Positions 1-10,528 of a DNA stretch of 64,000 nucleotides are shown piece after piece. The position numbers were made by a program, and so were the translations under genes. The stretch's first letter is position 1; each line of letters opens with the position of its first letter. Below the pieces are notes generated by a model, which was not told the origin of the DNA, searched no databases, and worked only from the letters and a program-made list of their open reading frames with translations. The DNA lies in assembly GCF_016899935.1 (NCBI RefSeq), contig NZ_JACJJK010000009.1, positions 37,914 through 101,913 on the forward strand. The letters run 5' to 3'. This DNA comes from Olsenella uli (GTDB taxonomy: Bacteria; Actinomycetota; Coriobacteriia; Coriobacteriales; Atopobiaceae).

Positions 1-1
1 G

Positions 2-832
2 GAGAACATCATCGACGCCTACGACGTCGACCGCATCCCGGACGAGAAGGTCGTGGTGCTGTGCACCGGCAGCCAGGGAGAGCCTCTCTCCGCGCTCGCG
101 CGCATGGCCACCGGCGAGCACAAGTCGCTCTCGATCCACGAGTCCGACACGGTGATCATCTCTGCCACGCCGATCCCGGGCAACGAGAAGAGCGTCCAGT
201 CGATCATCAACGCGCTCTCCAAGATCGGCTGCGAGATCTACGACAAGTCCAAGGGCACGGTGCACGTCTCCGGCCACGCGAGCCAGGAGGAGCTCAAGCT
301 CATGCTCGCGATGGCGCGCCCGCGCTACTTCATGCCCGTGCACGGCGAGGCCCAGCACCTGCGCGCCCACGCCGAGCTCGGCGTCCAGATGGGCGTGCCC
401 GCGAGCCACGTCTTCGTGCTCGACAACGGCGACTCGCTCGAGATGGTCAAGCACAAGGTCCGCCGCGGCCGCGCCGTGGAGTCGGGCGTGGTCTACGTGG
501 ACGGCGGCACCGTCACCGAGGCCGACCCCGTGGTCCTGCGCGACCGCCAGAAGCTCGGCGCGGACGGCGTGATCACCGCGAGCGTCGTCGTGCGCCGCCG
601 CTCGGTGTCCGCCGTCGAGGTATCGGGCCGGGGGCTCTCCTCCTCGGCCGACGAGCTCCTGCAGGGCGACGCCCAGGAGGTCGTGCGCGCCCAGGTGGCC
701 AAGCTCCTCGGCTCCGGCGACGGCGCGAGCATCGACGCGCTGCGCCGCGGCGTCAGAAACTCCCTCTCGAACCTGCTCTGGAACAAGACGCACACGCGGC
801 CGATGGTCATCCCGGTCGTCATGGAGGTCTAG
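2..832 (+). CDS. rnj: Ribonuclease J, C-terminal part (5' end outside window)
   Basis: Partial gene; the frame is open from base 2. RNase J is a metallo-beta-lactamase/beta-CASP 5'-3' exonuclease and endonuclease for mRNA turnover and rRNA maturation. Visible are the beta-CASP segment (LCTGSQGEP, SATPIPGNEK), the returning metallo-beta-lactamase segment with VSGHAS and PRYFMPVHGE, and the family C-terminal domain. The N-terminal HxHxDH zinc site lies upstream of the window. Its last codons contain the GGAGGT ribosome site of ftsK, so the two genes are coupled. Family assignment is firm from these motifs. Confidence 0.95.
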   Translation, partial: ENIIDAYDVDRIPDEKVVVLCTGSQGEPLSALARMATGEHKSLSIHESDTVIISATPIPGNEKSVQSIINALSKIGCEIYDKSKGTVHVSGHASQEELKLMLAMARPRYFMPVHGEAQHLRAHAELGVQMGVPASHVFVLDNGDSLEMVKHKVRRGRAVESGVVYVDGGTVTEADPVVLRDRQKLGADGVITASVVVRRRSVSAVEVSGRGLSSSADELLQGDAQEVVRAQVAKLLGSGDGASIDALRRGVRNSLSNLLWNKTHTRPMVIPVVMEV

Positions 833-835
833 TTC

Positions 836-3337
836 ATGCCCGCAAAACGCACCTCAAACGCAGCAAAGAAGGGCACCCGGGGCCGCGCCCAGCAGCGGCG
901 CGCCCCCCAGGCCGCGCCCGCCGCGACGCTGGTCGGGACCGTGCGCGGCGACATCATCGGCGTGGTCCTCGTCGTGCTCGCGGCGGCGCTGTTCGCCACG
1001 ATCGTCGTCCCCTCGACGGCCGTGGTGACGAGCGCCGTCCGCGACTTTCTCGCGCTCTCCTTCGGCGTGGCCGCGCCCCTCGTGCCGGCGGCGCTGCTCG
1101 CCTTCGCCGTCACCTTCTTCATCGACGGCGACGAGGGCGTGCCCGGTCGCGTGGCGCTCGGCCTCGCCCTGATCGTGGTCGCCGTCCTCGCGATGATCTC
1201 GCTCAACCTCGTCGGGCCCGCCGAGGACCCCGAGGCCATCTTCGCCCCCGCCGCCGCGCGGCAGGCCGGCGGCTACGTGGGCGGCGCGATCGCCTACTGC
1301 CTGCTCGAGCTCGTCGGCGTGGTCGTGGGCAACATCGTGCTGGCCGGCGTCGCCGTGGCGGGCGTCGTGGTGTGCGGCTTCTCCATCTCCGGCGCCGTCT
1401 CGCGGGCGCGCGAGCGCCTCGCCGCCGCCGCGCAGAGCCACGAGGAGCGCGCCCAGGCGCGCCGCGAGCGCCGGATCATCGACGCCGCCGCCGACCAGGG
1501 TGAGCCCGGCGCGGCGGAGGCGGCGCCCTCCCTCTTCGACGACGAGGCGGCCCCCGAGGCCGCGACGTCCTTCATCGGCAACCGCAAGACGAGCGTGCTC
1601 AAGCGCGGTGCGCGCCGCCACGAGGACGTGGAGGCCACCCTGCTCGACGACGCGCAGCCCGCCACGACCGTCCTCGAGCGCCCGGCTGCGCCCGAGCGGA
1701 AGTCCGGCAGGCTCGGCGAGAAGGGCCGCGAGGCCGGGCGTGACGCCTCCTCCGGGCGCGCCAAGGCGGGCGTGCCCGCGTTTCTCGACGCCTCCCGGCG
1801 CCCCTCGGCCAAGGAGGCCTCCCCGGAGCGTCCCCCCGCCACCCTCTCGCGCCCTGGCGACGCCGACGAGTCCTACCAGCTCCCGCCGCTCTCCATCCTC
1901 CGCGAGAACCCGGACGCCGGCGCGTCCTACGCGGGCGACGCCGAGCTCAAGGCCACGGCGGAGCGCCTGCAGGGCACGCTCGAGGAGTTCGGCCTCACCT
2001 CGCGCGTGGAGGGCTGGATCGCCGGCCCCTCGGTCACCACGTTCAAGATCTCCATGGGCGAGGGCGAGCGCGTGAGCAAGATCGTCAACCTCGAGGACGA
2101 CATCGCCCTCTCGCTCGCCGCCAAGTCGGTCCGCATCTTCGCGCCGATCCCGGGCACCTCGCTCGTGGGCATCGAGATCCCCAACGAGAAGCCCCAGCCG
2201 GTCTTCCTCTCGGACGTGCTCCCGTACGCCACGGGCGGCCCGCTCGACTGCGCCTTCGGGCGCGACTCCGAGGGCCGGCCGATCGTGGTGGACCTGGCGG
2301 GCCTGCCGCACCTGCTCGTGGCCGGCACCACCGGCTCGGGCAAGTCGGTGCTGCTCAACGCCATCATCATGTCCATGCTCATGCGCGCCACGCCCGAGCA
2401 GGTGCGCCTGATCATGGTGGACCCCAAGCGCGTGGAGTTCACGGGCTACGCGGGCCTGCCGCACCTCTACGTGCCGGTCGTGACCGAGCCGCGGCAGGCG
2501 GCGAGCGCCCTGCAGTGGGGCGTGACCGAGATGGAGCGGCGCCTCAAGGTCTTCGAGCACTACAAGGTCCGCGACATCAAGACCTTCAACAGGAACGTGG
2601 ACGGCGAGAAGTACGCGGAGATGGACAACCCCCCCAAGCACATGCCGTACTTCGTCATCGTGATCGACGAGCTCGCCGACCTCATGATGGTCGCCGGCAA
2701 GGACGTGGAGTCCTCGATCGTGCGCATCGCGCAGCTCGGCCGCGCGGCGGGCATCCACCTGATCGTGGCCACGCAGCGCCCCTCAGCCGACGTCGTCACG
2801 GGCCTCATCCGCGCCAACATCGACAACCGCGTGGCGCTCTCGGTGGACAACTCCATCAACTCGCGCATCATCCTCGACCAGAAGGGCGCCGAGCAGCTCT
2901 TGGGCAAGGGCGACATGCTCGTCAAGCTCCGCGGCAAGAAGCCGAGGCGCGCGCAGGGCTGCTGGGTCTCCGACGAGGAGATCGAGAAGACCGTCGAGTT
3001 CATCCGGGGCCAGGTCGCCGCCGACTACCACGAGGACATCCTGACCGCCGTGGTCCCCACCACCCCGGGCGGCTCCGAGCCCGGCGGCGCCAAGGACGAC
3101 GATCCGCTCGTCTGGGAGGCCGCGCGCATCGTCGTGGACTCCCAGCTCGGCTCGACCTCGGGGCTGCAGCGCGCCCTCTCGGTGGGCTACGCGCGCGCCG
3201 GCCGCATCATGGACATGCTCGAGGCCAAGGGCGTCGTCGGGCCCGCCAACGGCTCCAAGCCGCGCGACGTGCTGCTCGACAAGGACGGCCTCGAGGAGCT
3301 GAGGGCCGCCGAGGCGGCCTACGAGGGGGTCGAGTGA
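836..3337 (+). CDS. ftsK: DNA translocase FtsK/SpoIIIE
   Basis: 833 aa. Septal DNA pump that clears chromosome termini during division. About four hydrophobic segments lie in residues 35-190, followed by a charged low-complexity linker (to about 330) and the alpha/beta motor. Walker A is GTTGSGKS near residue 498, Walker B is VIVIDELADL near 605, and the C-terminal winged-helix gamma domain is at 760-830 (GLQRALSVGYARAGRIM). The start is fixed by GGAGGT at 823-828, 7 nt upstream, inside the rnj stop region. The gene after it starts 1 nt past its stop. Length fits the family. Confidence 0.96.
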   Translation: MPAKRTSNAAKKGTRGRAQQRRAPQAAPAATLVGTVRGDIIGVVLVVLAAALFATIVVPSTAVVTSAVRDFLALSFGVAAPLVPAALLAFAVTFFIDGDEGVPGRVALGLALIVVAVLAMISLNLVGPAEDPEAIFAPAAARQAGGYVGGAIAYCLLELVGVVVGNIVLAGVAVAGVVVCGFSISGAVSRARERLAAAAQSHEERAQARRERRIIDAAADQGEPGAAEAAPSLFDDEAAPEAATSFIGNRKTSVLKRGARRHEDVEATLLDDAQPATTVLERPAAPERKSGRLGEKGREAGRDASSGRAKAGVPAFLDASRRPSAKEASPERPPATLSRPGDADESYQLPPLSILRENPDAGASYAGDAELKATAERLQGTLEEFGLTSRVEGWIAGPSVTTFKISMGEGERVSKIVNLEDDIALSLAAKSVRIFAPIPGTSLVGIEIPNEKPQPVFLSDVLPYATGGPLDCAFGRDSEGRPIVVDLAGLPHLLVAGTTGSGKSVLLNAIIMSMLMRATPEQVRLIMVDPKRVEFTGYAGLPHLYVPVVTEPRQAASALQWGVTEMERRLKVFEHYKVRDIKTFNRNVDGEKYAEMDNPPKHMPYFVIVIDELADLMMVAGKDVESSIVRIAQLGRAAGIHLIVATQRPSADVVTGLIRANIDNRVALSVDNSINSRIILDQKGAEQLLGKGDMLVKLRGKKPRRAQGCWVSDEEIEKTVEFIRGQVAADYHEDILTAVVPTTPGGSEPGGAKDDDPLVWEAARIVVDSQLGSTSGLQRALSVGYARAGRIMDMLEAKGVVGPANGSKPRDVLLDKDGLEELRAAEAAYEGVE

Positions 3338-3338
3338 C

Positions 3339-4901
3339 ATGCCGCTGCCCCGTTTCAGCGAGGCCCTCGCGCTGCGCCGCAGCGAGCTCGGCCTCTCCAT
3401 CGCGCAGGCCTCGCGCACGCTCAAGCTGCGCGAGGACGTGCTCGTGGCCTTCGAGCAGGGCGACTTCGACCACATGCCCCAGAGCGGCTACGCGCAGGGC
3501 ATGCTCTCCAGCTACGCCCGTTACCTCGGCCTCAACGCGCGCGAGATCGTGGACCTCTTCCAGGAGGAGGTCTACCAGCACCGTCACGGCACGACCTCCC
3601 ACGAGCTGCGCCGCCGGACCCGCCAGACGCAGTCGGGGCGCGGCCTCTCCGGCTACGACATGCCCAACGAGGCCGGCTCGCGCCCCAAGGCCTACGTCGA
3701 GTACCGGCCGCTGCTGCCGACCGGGGGCGGCCCCGCCGGCGACCTCGGCGACTTTGCCACCACGGCGATGGTGCGCCCGAGGGGGTCCGTGCCCCTGGCT
3801 GGCACCGGCACCGGTTCGGCGGGGTTGACCGGCGCCGGCGCGTATGGCTCCTACGGCCCGCGCCCGTACGAGCGGCCCAACAACGCCCCCTCCGCGCACG
3901 AGCGCCCGTCCTCGAGCACGGCCCGGCGCCGGCCCCCCGCCTCGCGGCGCCGTCGCGAGGACCAGGCGGGCCGGCTGCTGAGCGAGCGCCAGTACCGCTC
4001 CTCCTCCGGGAGCGATGAGCGCTCCTCGGCCCGGACCGGCAGGCTCTACCTGCACGACGACGTGAGCACCCGCCGCGTCCGCGAGGGCGAGTACACCGAC
4101 GACCTCCGGCTCGACGAGCGCCCGCGCCCCTACGCTTCGGCAGCGACCGCCTCGGGCCGGCGCTCCTCCCGCAACATCGCCAGCGTGGAGCGCCCCAACG
4201 TGAGGCGCCGCCCCGCGCGCGGCCGCTCCGGCGGCTCCTCCCGCCCTCCCCGGCGCGGCGGGGTCGTGGCGCAGTTCCTCTCCGATCCGCGCCGCGCGCT
4301 CTTCGCCCTGATCGTCCTTCTCGCCGTGGTCCTCACCGCGATCCTGCTCTTCTCGGTGAGCTCGTGCGTCGGCGGCCACAACCAGGCCGACGAGCCGGCC
4401 CAGGTGGTCCCCGTCGACGGCGCGGGCGCCTCCGACGCGGACGAGCCGGCGGCGACCGACGAGCCGGACGCGACGGACGACGCGCAGGCGGACGAGCCCG
4501 AGCCCGACGCGACGGACGTGGGCGACGACAAGGACGCCGACGCTGACGCCGATGCCGACGCGGACGCCGAGCCCGAGGAGACCGTCGTCGAGGTGAGCAT
4601 CGAGAGCGGCTCGGTCTCCTGGGTGGAGATCACCTGCGACGGCACGAGCGAGGTCGCGGACAGCGTGACGGGGCCGTGGCGCCAGAGCTACACCGTCCAC
4701 GACTCGATCACGATCCAGGTCGCCAACCCCGACGTGGTCACCGTGACCAAGAACGGCGAGCGCGTCCAGCTCTCCCCGCGCGCGGGCGGGCTCGGCTCGG
4801 TCACGATCGAGGGGACGCCCCTGCCCGACGACGCGGACGCCGACGCGACCGACGGCGGGACGACGGACGGCGGAGACGCCGACGCCGCCACCGAGCAGTA
4901 G
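3339..4901 (+). CDS. RodZ-like helix-turn-helix membrane protein
   Basis: 520 aa. The N-terminal HTH_25-type domain (residues 1-75; LRRSELGLSIAQASRTLKL) is followed by a long Arg/Ser/Pro-rich linker, one transmembrane segment at about 319-342 (ALFALIVLLAVVLTAILLF), an acidic Asp/Ala-rich stretch and a C-terminal beta domain resembling RodZ DUF4115. RodZ proteins tie cell-shape cytoskeleton or division proteins to the membrane; here only the architecture supports the name. It starts 1 nt after ftsK. The acidic stretch includes a DADADADADAD run coded by GACGCC-like hexamers at about 4530-4572, which may vary in length between strains. Confidence 0.8.
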   Translation: MPLPRFSEALALRRSELGLSIAQASRTLKLREDVLVAFEQGDFDHMPQSGYAQGMLSSYARYLGLNAREIVDLFQEEVYQHRHGTTSHELRRRTRQTQSGRGLSGYDMPNEAGSRPKAYVEYRPLLPTGGGPAGDLGDFATTAMVRPRGSVPLAGTGTGSAGLTGAGAYGSYGPRPYERPNNAPSAHERPSSSTARRRPPASRRRREDQAGRLLSERQYRSSSGSDERSSARTGRLYLHDDVSTRRVREGEYTDDLRLDERPRPYASAATASGRRSSRNIASVERPNVRRRPARGRSGGSSRPPRRGGVVAQFLSDPRRALFALIVLLAVVLTAILLFSVSSCVGGHNQADEPAQVVPVDGAGASDADEPAATDEPDATDDAQADEPEPDATDVGDDKDADADADADADAEPEETVVEVSIESGSVSWVEITCDGTSEVADSVTGPWRQSYTVHDSITIQVANPDVVTVTKNGERVQLSPRAGGLGSVTIEGTPLPDDADADATDGGTTDGGDADAATEQ

Positions 4902-4942
4902 ACCCATCACGACGCGGGCCGCGCGCCCGGGAAAGGCAGACC

Positions 4943-5440
4943 ATGGCCAAGGAATCAAGCTTCGACGTCGTCTCGACGGTCGACATGCAGGAGGTGGACA
5001 ACGCCTGCCAGCAGGCCGCCCGCGAGCTCTCGCAGCGCTACGACCTCAAGGGGACGGGCGCCACGCTCGAGCTCTCCAAGAAGGAGGGCGTCCTCAAGAT
5101 CTCCGCGCCCTCGGAGTTCGTGGCGTCCCAGGTGCGCGACATCCTGGGCTCCAAGCTCGTGAAGCGCGGCGTGGACCTCACGGCCGTGCGCTGGGCGGAC
5201 CCGGTCGCAGCCTCGGGCATGACCGTGCGCCAGACGGGCACCGTGATCCAGGGGATCGACCAGGACACCGCCAAGAAGATCGCCAAGGACGTCCGCGACC
5301 TTAAGCTCAAGGCCAAGGCCACGGTCGAGGGCGACAAGCTCCGCGTGAGCTCGGCCTCCAAAGACGTGCTGCAGACCGTGATCGGCGAGCTGCGCCAGCG
5401 CGACTACGGCCAGCCGCTCCAGTTCGTCAACTACCGCTAG
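4943..5440 (+). CDS. yajQ: YajQ family nucleotide-binding protein (UPF0234)
   Basis: 165 aa, the usual family length. The start is MAKESSFDVVSTVD with GGAAAGG just upstream; longer in-frame ATGs run back into the previous gene and lack family similarity. Conserved pieces are N-terminal SFDVVS, the YDLKGT segment and the C-terminal GQPLQFVNYR. The fold is two ferredoxin-like domains; some members bind c-di-GMP or nucleic acid, but the role here is unknown. It lies between the RodZ-like gene and rimO in one plus-strand transcript. Confidence 0.93.
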   Translation: MAKESSFDVVSTVDMQEVDNACQQAARELSQRYDLKGTGATLELSKKEGVLKISAPSEFVASQVRDILGSKLVKRGVDLTAVRWADPVAASGMTVRQTGTVIQGIDQDTAKKIAKDVRDLKLKAKATVEGDKLRVSSASKDVLQTVIGELRQRDYGQPLQFVNYR

Positions 5441-5452
5441 CGAGGGGGTCCC

Positions 5453-6775
5453 GTGCGCTTTCTCATCGTCACGCTCGGCTGCGCCAAGAACGAGGTGGAC
5501 TCCGACCGCATGCGGGCCCTGCTGCTCGCGGACGGCTTCGAGGAGACGCCCGAGGCGGGCGAGGCCGACGTCGCCATCGTCAACACGTGCTCGTTTCTCG
5601 CCTCGGCGACCGAGGAGTCGGTCGAGGCCACACTCGAGCTCGCCGAGGAGCGCGCCGAGGGGGTGCGCGCCTGCCCGATCGTGATGTGCGGCTGCGTGCC
5701 GTCGCGCTACGGCGACGCGCTCGCCGCCGAGCTCCCCGAGGTCGCCGCCTTCGTGCGCGCCGAGGACGAGGACGGCATCGTCGGTGTGGTCCGCGCGGTG
5801 CTCGGGCTCTCCGCGGGCGAGAAGGACGCGCTCCCCGAGACCCTGCGGACGGTCGAGGGCACGAGCGCCTTCGTCAAGATCTCCGAGGGCTGCGACCGCT
5901 TCTGCACCTTCTGCGCGATCCCCTACATCCGCGGCCGCTACCACTCCCGCCCGGCCGAGGAGGTCGTCTCCGAGGTCCGCGCGCTCATGGCCGGCGGCGT
6001 GCGCGAGGTCGTGCTCATCGGCCAGGACACGGGCGTCTGGGGGTGCGACCTCGGCGAGGGGGAGACGCTCGCCGCGCTCCTGCGGCGCGTGGCGGAGGCC
6101 GTGCGTCCCTACGGCGGCTGGGTGCGCGTGCTCTACCTGCAGCCCGAGGGCATGACCGACGAGCTCATCGCCACCATCCGGGATGTCCCCGAGGTGCTGC
6201 CCTACATCGACATCCCCATCCAGCACTGCTCCGCGCGCGTGCTCAGGGCCATGGGCCGCTCCGGCTCGCCCGAGGAGCTGCGCGCGCTCTTCTCGCGCCT
6301 GCGCACGGAGATTCCCGGCATGGTGCTGCGCACGACCGGCATGGCGGGCTTTCCCGGCGAGACGGACGAGGAGGCCGACGAGCTCTACGACTTCATCGCC
6401 GCGGAGGGCTTCGACTACTGCTCCGTCTTCGCGTACTCGCAGGAGGAGGGAACCGCTGCGGCGCGCATGGACGGCCAGGTGGACGAGGCCGTCAAGCTCG
6501 AGCGCACGCAGCGCCTGATCGACCTCACCGAGCAGCTGGGCTTTGCCGCCACGGCGGCGCACGTGGGCGAGCGCGTCCGCGTGATCGTGGACGGCGTGGA
6601 GGAGGGCGCGGACGGCCCCGAGCTCATCGGCCACGCGTGGTTCCAGGCGCCGGACTCCGACGGCGCCGTCCACATCCCGTATGGGGAGGCCACGGTCGGC
6701 GACGTCGTGACCGTCGACCTCGTGGACGCGTTCTGCTACGAGCTCGTCGGCGAGCTCGTGGAAGGGGGCGAGTGA
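5453..6775 (+). CDS. rimO: Ribosomal protein uS12 (Asp) methylthiotransferase RimO
   Basis: 440 aa, GTG start with GAGGGGG upstream. Radical SAM enzyme that methylthiolates an aspartate of ribosomal protein S12. The N-terminal UPF0004 domain begins FLIVTLGCAKNEVDSDRM, with further cysteines in NTCSF and CGCVP for the auxiliary cluster. The radical-SAM motif CDRFCTFC sits near residues 146-153, and a C-terminal TRAM domain ends the protein. The N-terminal sequence and GCDRFCTFCAIP distinguish it from the MiaB paralogue at 14081. It is immediately followed by pgsA. Confidence 0.95.
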   Translation: MRFLIVTLGCAKNEVDSDRMRALLLADGFEETPEAGEADVAIVNTCSFLASATEESVEATLELAEERAEGVRACPIVMCGCVPSRYGDALAAELPEVAAFVRAEDEDGIVGVVRAVLGLSAGEKDALPETLRTVEGTSAFVKISEGCDRFCTFCAIPYIRGRYHSRPAEEVVSEVRALMAGGVREVVLIGQDTGVWGCDLGEGETLAALLRRVAEAVRPYGGWVRVLYLQPEGMTDELIATIRDVPEVLPYIDIPIQHCSARVLRAMGRSGSPEELRALFSRLRTEIPGMVLRTTGMAGFPGETDEEADELYDFIAAEGFDYCSVFAYSQEEGTAAARMDGQVDEAVKLERTQRLIDLTEQLGFAATAAHVGERVRVIVDGVEEGADGPELIGHAWFQAPDSDGAVHIPYGEATVGDVVTVDLVDAFCYELVGELVEGGE

Positions 6776-6776
6776 C

Positions 6777-7370
6777 ATGGCGGGCGATAAGGGCGTCTGG
6801 ACCCCGGCCAACGTCGTGACCTGCGTGAGGATCGCGTTCATCCCGGTGTTCATGGTCGTGGCGGCCCTCGCGGACGGCCCGGCCGAGCCGGCGCTCGCCG
6901 TGGCGGCGTTTCTCGTCTACCTCACGCTCTCGCTCACGGACAAGGTCGACGGCTACCTCGCCCGCTCCCGCGACGAGATCACGGACTTCGGGAAGTTCCT
7001 CGACCCGATCGCGGACAAGCTTCTCGTCTTCTCCGCCCTCCTGCTGCTGCTCGATCGCGGCGAGGTGGGCGTGGGGGTCGTCTTCGTCATCCTCGTGCGA
7101 GAGTTCCTCGTGAGCGCCCTGCGCATGGTCGCCGGCGCGAACGGCCAGGTCATCGCCGCCGACGGGCTCGGCAAGGCCAAGACGGCGGTCACGATGGTGT
7201 CGCTGTGCGGCTACTACCTCGCCTACGCGCTGCTCGCGACGGGGCTCCAGGGGCTCGGGGGCATGGTCGACCTCGTCGCCCGCGCGCTCATGGTGGCCGC
7301 CGTCGTGCTCACGGTGGTCTCGGGCGTCCAGTACTTCTGGAACGCGCGCCACGTCGTCTTCGGGGAGTGA
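6777..7370 (+). CDS. pgsA: CDP-diacylglycerol-glycerol-3-phosphate 3-phosphatidyltransferase
   Basis: 197 aa integral membrane enzyme making phosphatidylglycerol phosphate. The CDP-alcohol phosphotransferase signature is complete: DKVDGYLARSRDEITDFGKF followed by LDPIADK. Several hydrophobic helices are visible (residues 12-50, 85-110, 145-190). The start is 1 nt after the rimO stop. The rimO-pgsA-cinA-recA order is shared with many Gram-positives, supporting the name over other CDP-alcohol enzymes. A second family member lies at 29250. Confidence 0.92.
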   Translation: MAGDKGVWTPANVVTCVRIAFIPVFMVVAALADGPAEPALAVAAFLVYLTLSLTDKVDGYLARSRDEITDFGKFLDPIADKLLVFSALLLLLDRGEVGVGVVFVILVREFLVSALRMVAGANGQVIAADGLGKAKTAVTMVSLCGYYLAYALLATGLQGLGGMVDLVARALMVAAVVLTVVSGVQYFWNARHVVFGE

Positions 7371-7374
7371 GCGC

Positions 7375-7896
7375 ATGGCGGACCGCACGATCTTTAGCGA
7401 CGATGCTGGGCTCTATGACGAGTGCGCCGCGCTTCTCGCCCGCGCCCGCGGGCGTGGCCTCACGCTCGGGTGCGCCGAGTCGTGCACGGGCGGGCTCGTG
7501 AGCGGCTGCCTCACCGCCGTCCCCGGCTCCTCCGACGTCGTGCGCGGTGGGGTCGTGAGCTACGCGATTCCGGTCAAGCACGCCGTGCTCGGCGTGACGT
7601 CGGACGTGCTCGACGACCCCGCGCTCGGCGCCGTGTCCTCCGAGTGCGCCGCTCAGATGGCCGAGGGCGCCCGGCGCGTCCTCGGCTGCGACGTGGCGGT
7701 CTCCGTGACCGGCATCGCCGGACCCGGGGGAGCGGAGCCCGGAAAGCCCGTCGGCACCGTCTGGATGGGCGTGTGCGCGCCCGCCGGCTCGCTCACGCGC
7801 CGCTTCGAGTTCCCGGGGGACCGCGCCGAGGTCCGGCACCAGGCGGTCCGCGCCGCAGTGGGCCTGTTGGGGACGGCCGTCATGGAGATGTCGTGA
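7375..7896 (+). CDS. cinA: CinA C-terminal domain protein (nicotinamide-nucleotide amidase)
   Basis: 173 aa, corresponding only to the C-terminal CinA/PncC domain; the N-terminal MocF-like domain of full CinA is absent. Motifs are LGCAESCTGGLVSG near the N-terminus, GGVVSYA, and VTGIAGPGG. The domain deamidates NMN to NaMN in pyridine-nucleotide recycling. It starts 4 nt after pgsA and precedes recA by 215 nt; it is known to travel with recA. The short form is common, so this is not a truncation by itself. Confidence 0.9.
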   Translation: MADRTIFSDDAGLYDECAALLARARGRGLTLGCAESCTGGLVSGCLTAVPGSSDVVRGGVVSYAIPVKHAVLGVTSDVLDDPALGAVSSECAAQMAEGARRVLGCDVAVSVTGIAGPGGAEPGKPVGTVWMGVCAPAGSLTRRFEFPGDRAEVRHQAVRAAVGLLGTAVMEMS

Positions 7897-8053
7897 GGCT
7901 CCGCTGAGCCCCGTTGCGCTCGTCCGGTCTCGCCGGGTCCTCGGCCTGCTGTCCTCCGGGCCGGGTCGGCCAGCCGCGAGCCCGCCGAGAGCTATGCGGC
8001 AGCCAGGCGAGAGGCCCGTGTTAGCGCCCCCGGCTACGCTTGTCCCACGTCGG

Positions 8054-8080
8054 TTGACGTAGAACGGTTGTTCGTATACC
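8054..8080 (+). promoter_or_regulatory. recA promoter with LexA (SOS) box
   Basis: The box GAACGGTTGTTC at 8062-8073 is a perfect GAACNNNNGTTC. It sits between a -35 TTGACG (8054-8059) and a weak -10 TATACC (8075-8080), where bound LexA would block polymerase. The spacing (15 nt) is short, so the exact -10 is uncertain. The rest of 7897-8053 shows nothing recognisable. Confidence 0.8.
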
Positions 8081-8111
8081 ATGGCGACGTATCGCGAGCA
8101 AGGGAGTGAGC

Positions 8112-9214
<1,103 letters not shown>

Positions 9215-9218
<4 letters not shown>

Positions 9219-9886
9219 GCGAGCCCTCGTTCGCGTGGTCCGTCGAGCTTCCCGCTCGCGGCGCGCGCCCGTCGGGCGGGAGGGCTCCCCGCGCGCAGCT
9301 GAGCGTGTCCTCGACGAGCCACGGAGACGAGCGGATCGTTGTGCCCGTCGCCGTGGGGAGGGCGCTCGACCGGCTGTCCCGCGAGGAGGCCGTGCCCGAC
9401 AGCAGGGCCGAGCTGCTCTTCCGGCTGGGGGAGCTCTCGCGCCGGTGCGCCCACGCTCGCATGGAGGACCTGGTGGGCAGGCGTGACTACTCCTCGCGCG
9501 AGCTCACCGAGCGCCTGCTGCGCGACGGCTACGCGCGCTCGGTCGTCGAGGAGATCGTCGCGCGCGCGGTCGAGGTGGGGATCGTCGACGACGCCCGCTA
9601 CGGCGCCGCGTTCGCCCGCTCGAAGGCGCTCGCCGGGTGGGGGAGGGTCAAGATCGAGCGCGAGCTCTCCCGTCGCGGCGTCGAGCCGACGGAGGTGCCC
9701 GGCTGGCCCGAGGAGTTCCTCTCCGCCGACGACGAGCGCGAGCGCGCCCTTGCGCTCGCCTCGCGTCGCCGCCTCACCGGCAAGAACGACTACCAGAAGC
9801 TCGTGCGCTTCCTTTGCGGTCGCGGTTTCGCGATTCCGCTCGCCACCTCCGTCGCCCGCGAGGTCCTCGAGGGGGTGGGCGAGTAG
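9215..9886 (+). CDS. recX: Regulatory protein RecX
   Basis: 223 aa. RecX modulates RecA filaments. Three-helix repeats are visible: [18 protein letters not shown], then [15 protein letters not shown] and [20 protein letters not shown], and a C-terminal [14 protein letters not shown]. The GTG start overlaps the recA stop (GTGA), indicating coupling. The first 85 residues are less conserved and longer than in many homologues, so a later start cannot be excluded. Confidence 0.9.
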
Positions 9887-9928
9887 CGCCGCAGTCGAGG
9901 CGTGCCTCTCGGCAGGGGGGGTGACGGG

Positions 9929-10528
9929 ATGGACGACGAGCCCCAGGCCGTTTCCGATCTTCTCGAGGACTGGCGCGAGGACGCCTCGCACAGGGTCGTC
10001 GACCTGGTCTTCGTGCGGGGCAAGTCATACCGCGCCCGCGTGAGACGCGCCGTCGGACCGCGCGCGGCGAAGGCGGTCCACCGGGGAATCGTTCGCATGC
10101 TCGGGCATCGCAGCGGCACGTCCTACGAGGACCTGTATGTCTACGACCTGAGGGACGGCCCCCTCATCGGAAGCACAGTCACCGCGCGGGTCCCCAAACG
10201 GGTCGAGTTCACCGACGGGCTGCGGGTGGCGACGTCGTTCGCGGTGAAGGGAGGGGCCGAGGTCGTCATCGTCCACAACCATCCGGGCAGCATGCCCCCG
10301 TCCGCCCCAGACATCCTGAGCCTTGAGGCGACCGGTGCCAAACGCGGCGTCATCGCCTGCCACGACGGCAGCCTGTACGTCTTCGAGATCGTCGGCGAAC
10401 CTGCTCCGGGGTATACTATCGACAATGACAGGGTCGACCGAATCCAGGAGCTCTGGGGAGCGGATGAAGCCAGGTTGCTCCGGGCTTTTAGGGATGAGCT
10501 GGGGGTGCACATTGAGCATATTCGCTGA
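9929..10528 (+). CDS. JAMM/RadC-like metal-dependent domain protein
   Basis: 199 aa, not a known named gene. The ATG at 9929 follows AGGGGGG by 8 nt. The core VVIVHNHPGS (His-Asn-His-Pro near residues 116-119) followed by an Asp about 10 residues later (SAPDI) is the JAB/MPN metal site seen in RadC and JAMM isopeptidases; a Glu in the YEDLYVYD strand could be the acid. The N-terminal 80 residues are helical and unfamiliar. Its codons (aaa, cgg, agg, ata) are less GC-biased than neighbouring genes. It overlaps the next small gene, and the pair interrupts the recX to rny interval, suggesting an acquired cassette. Substrate unknown. Confidence 0.7.
   Translation: MDDEPQAVSDLLEDWREDASHRVVDLVFVRGKSYRARVRRAVGPRAAKAVHRGIVRMLGHRSGTSYEDLYVYDLRDGPLIGSTVTARVPKRVEFTDGLRVATSFAVKGGAEVVIVHNHPGSMPPSAPDILSLEATGAKRGVIACHDGSLYVFEIVGEPAPGYTIDNDRVDRIQELWGADEARLLRAFRDELGVHIEHIR

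Noticed and set aside
8106..8111. GTG start for recA, two codons upstream
   Set aside because: It overlaps the ribosome-binding sequence AAGGGAG that serves the ATG at 8112.
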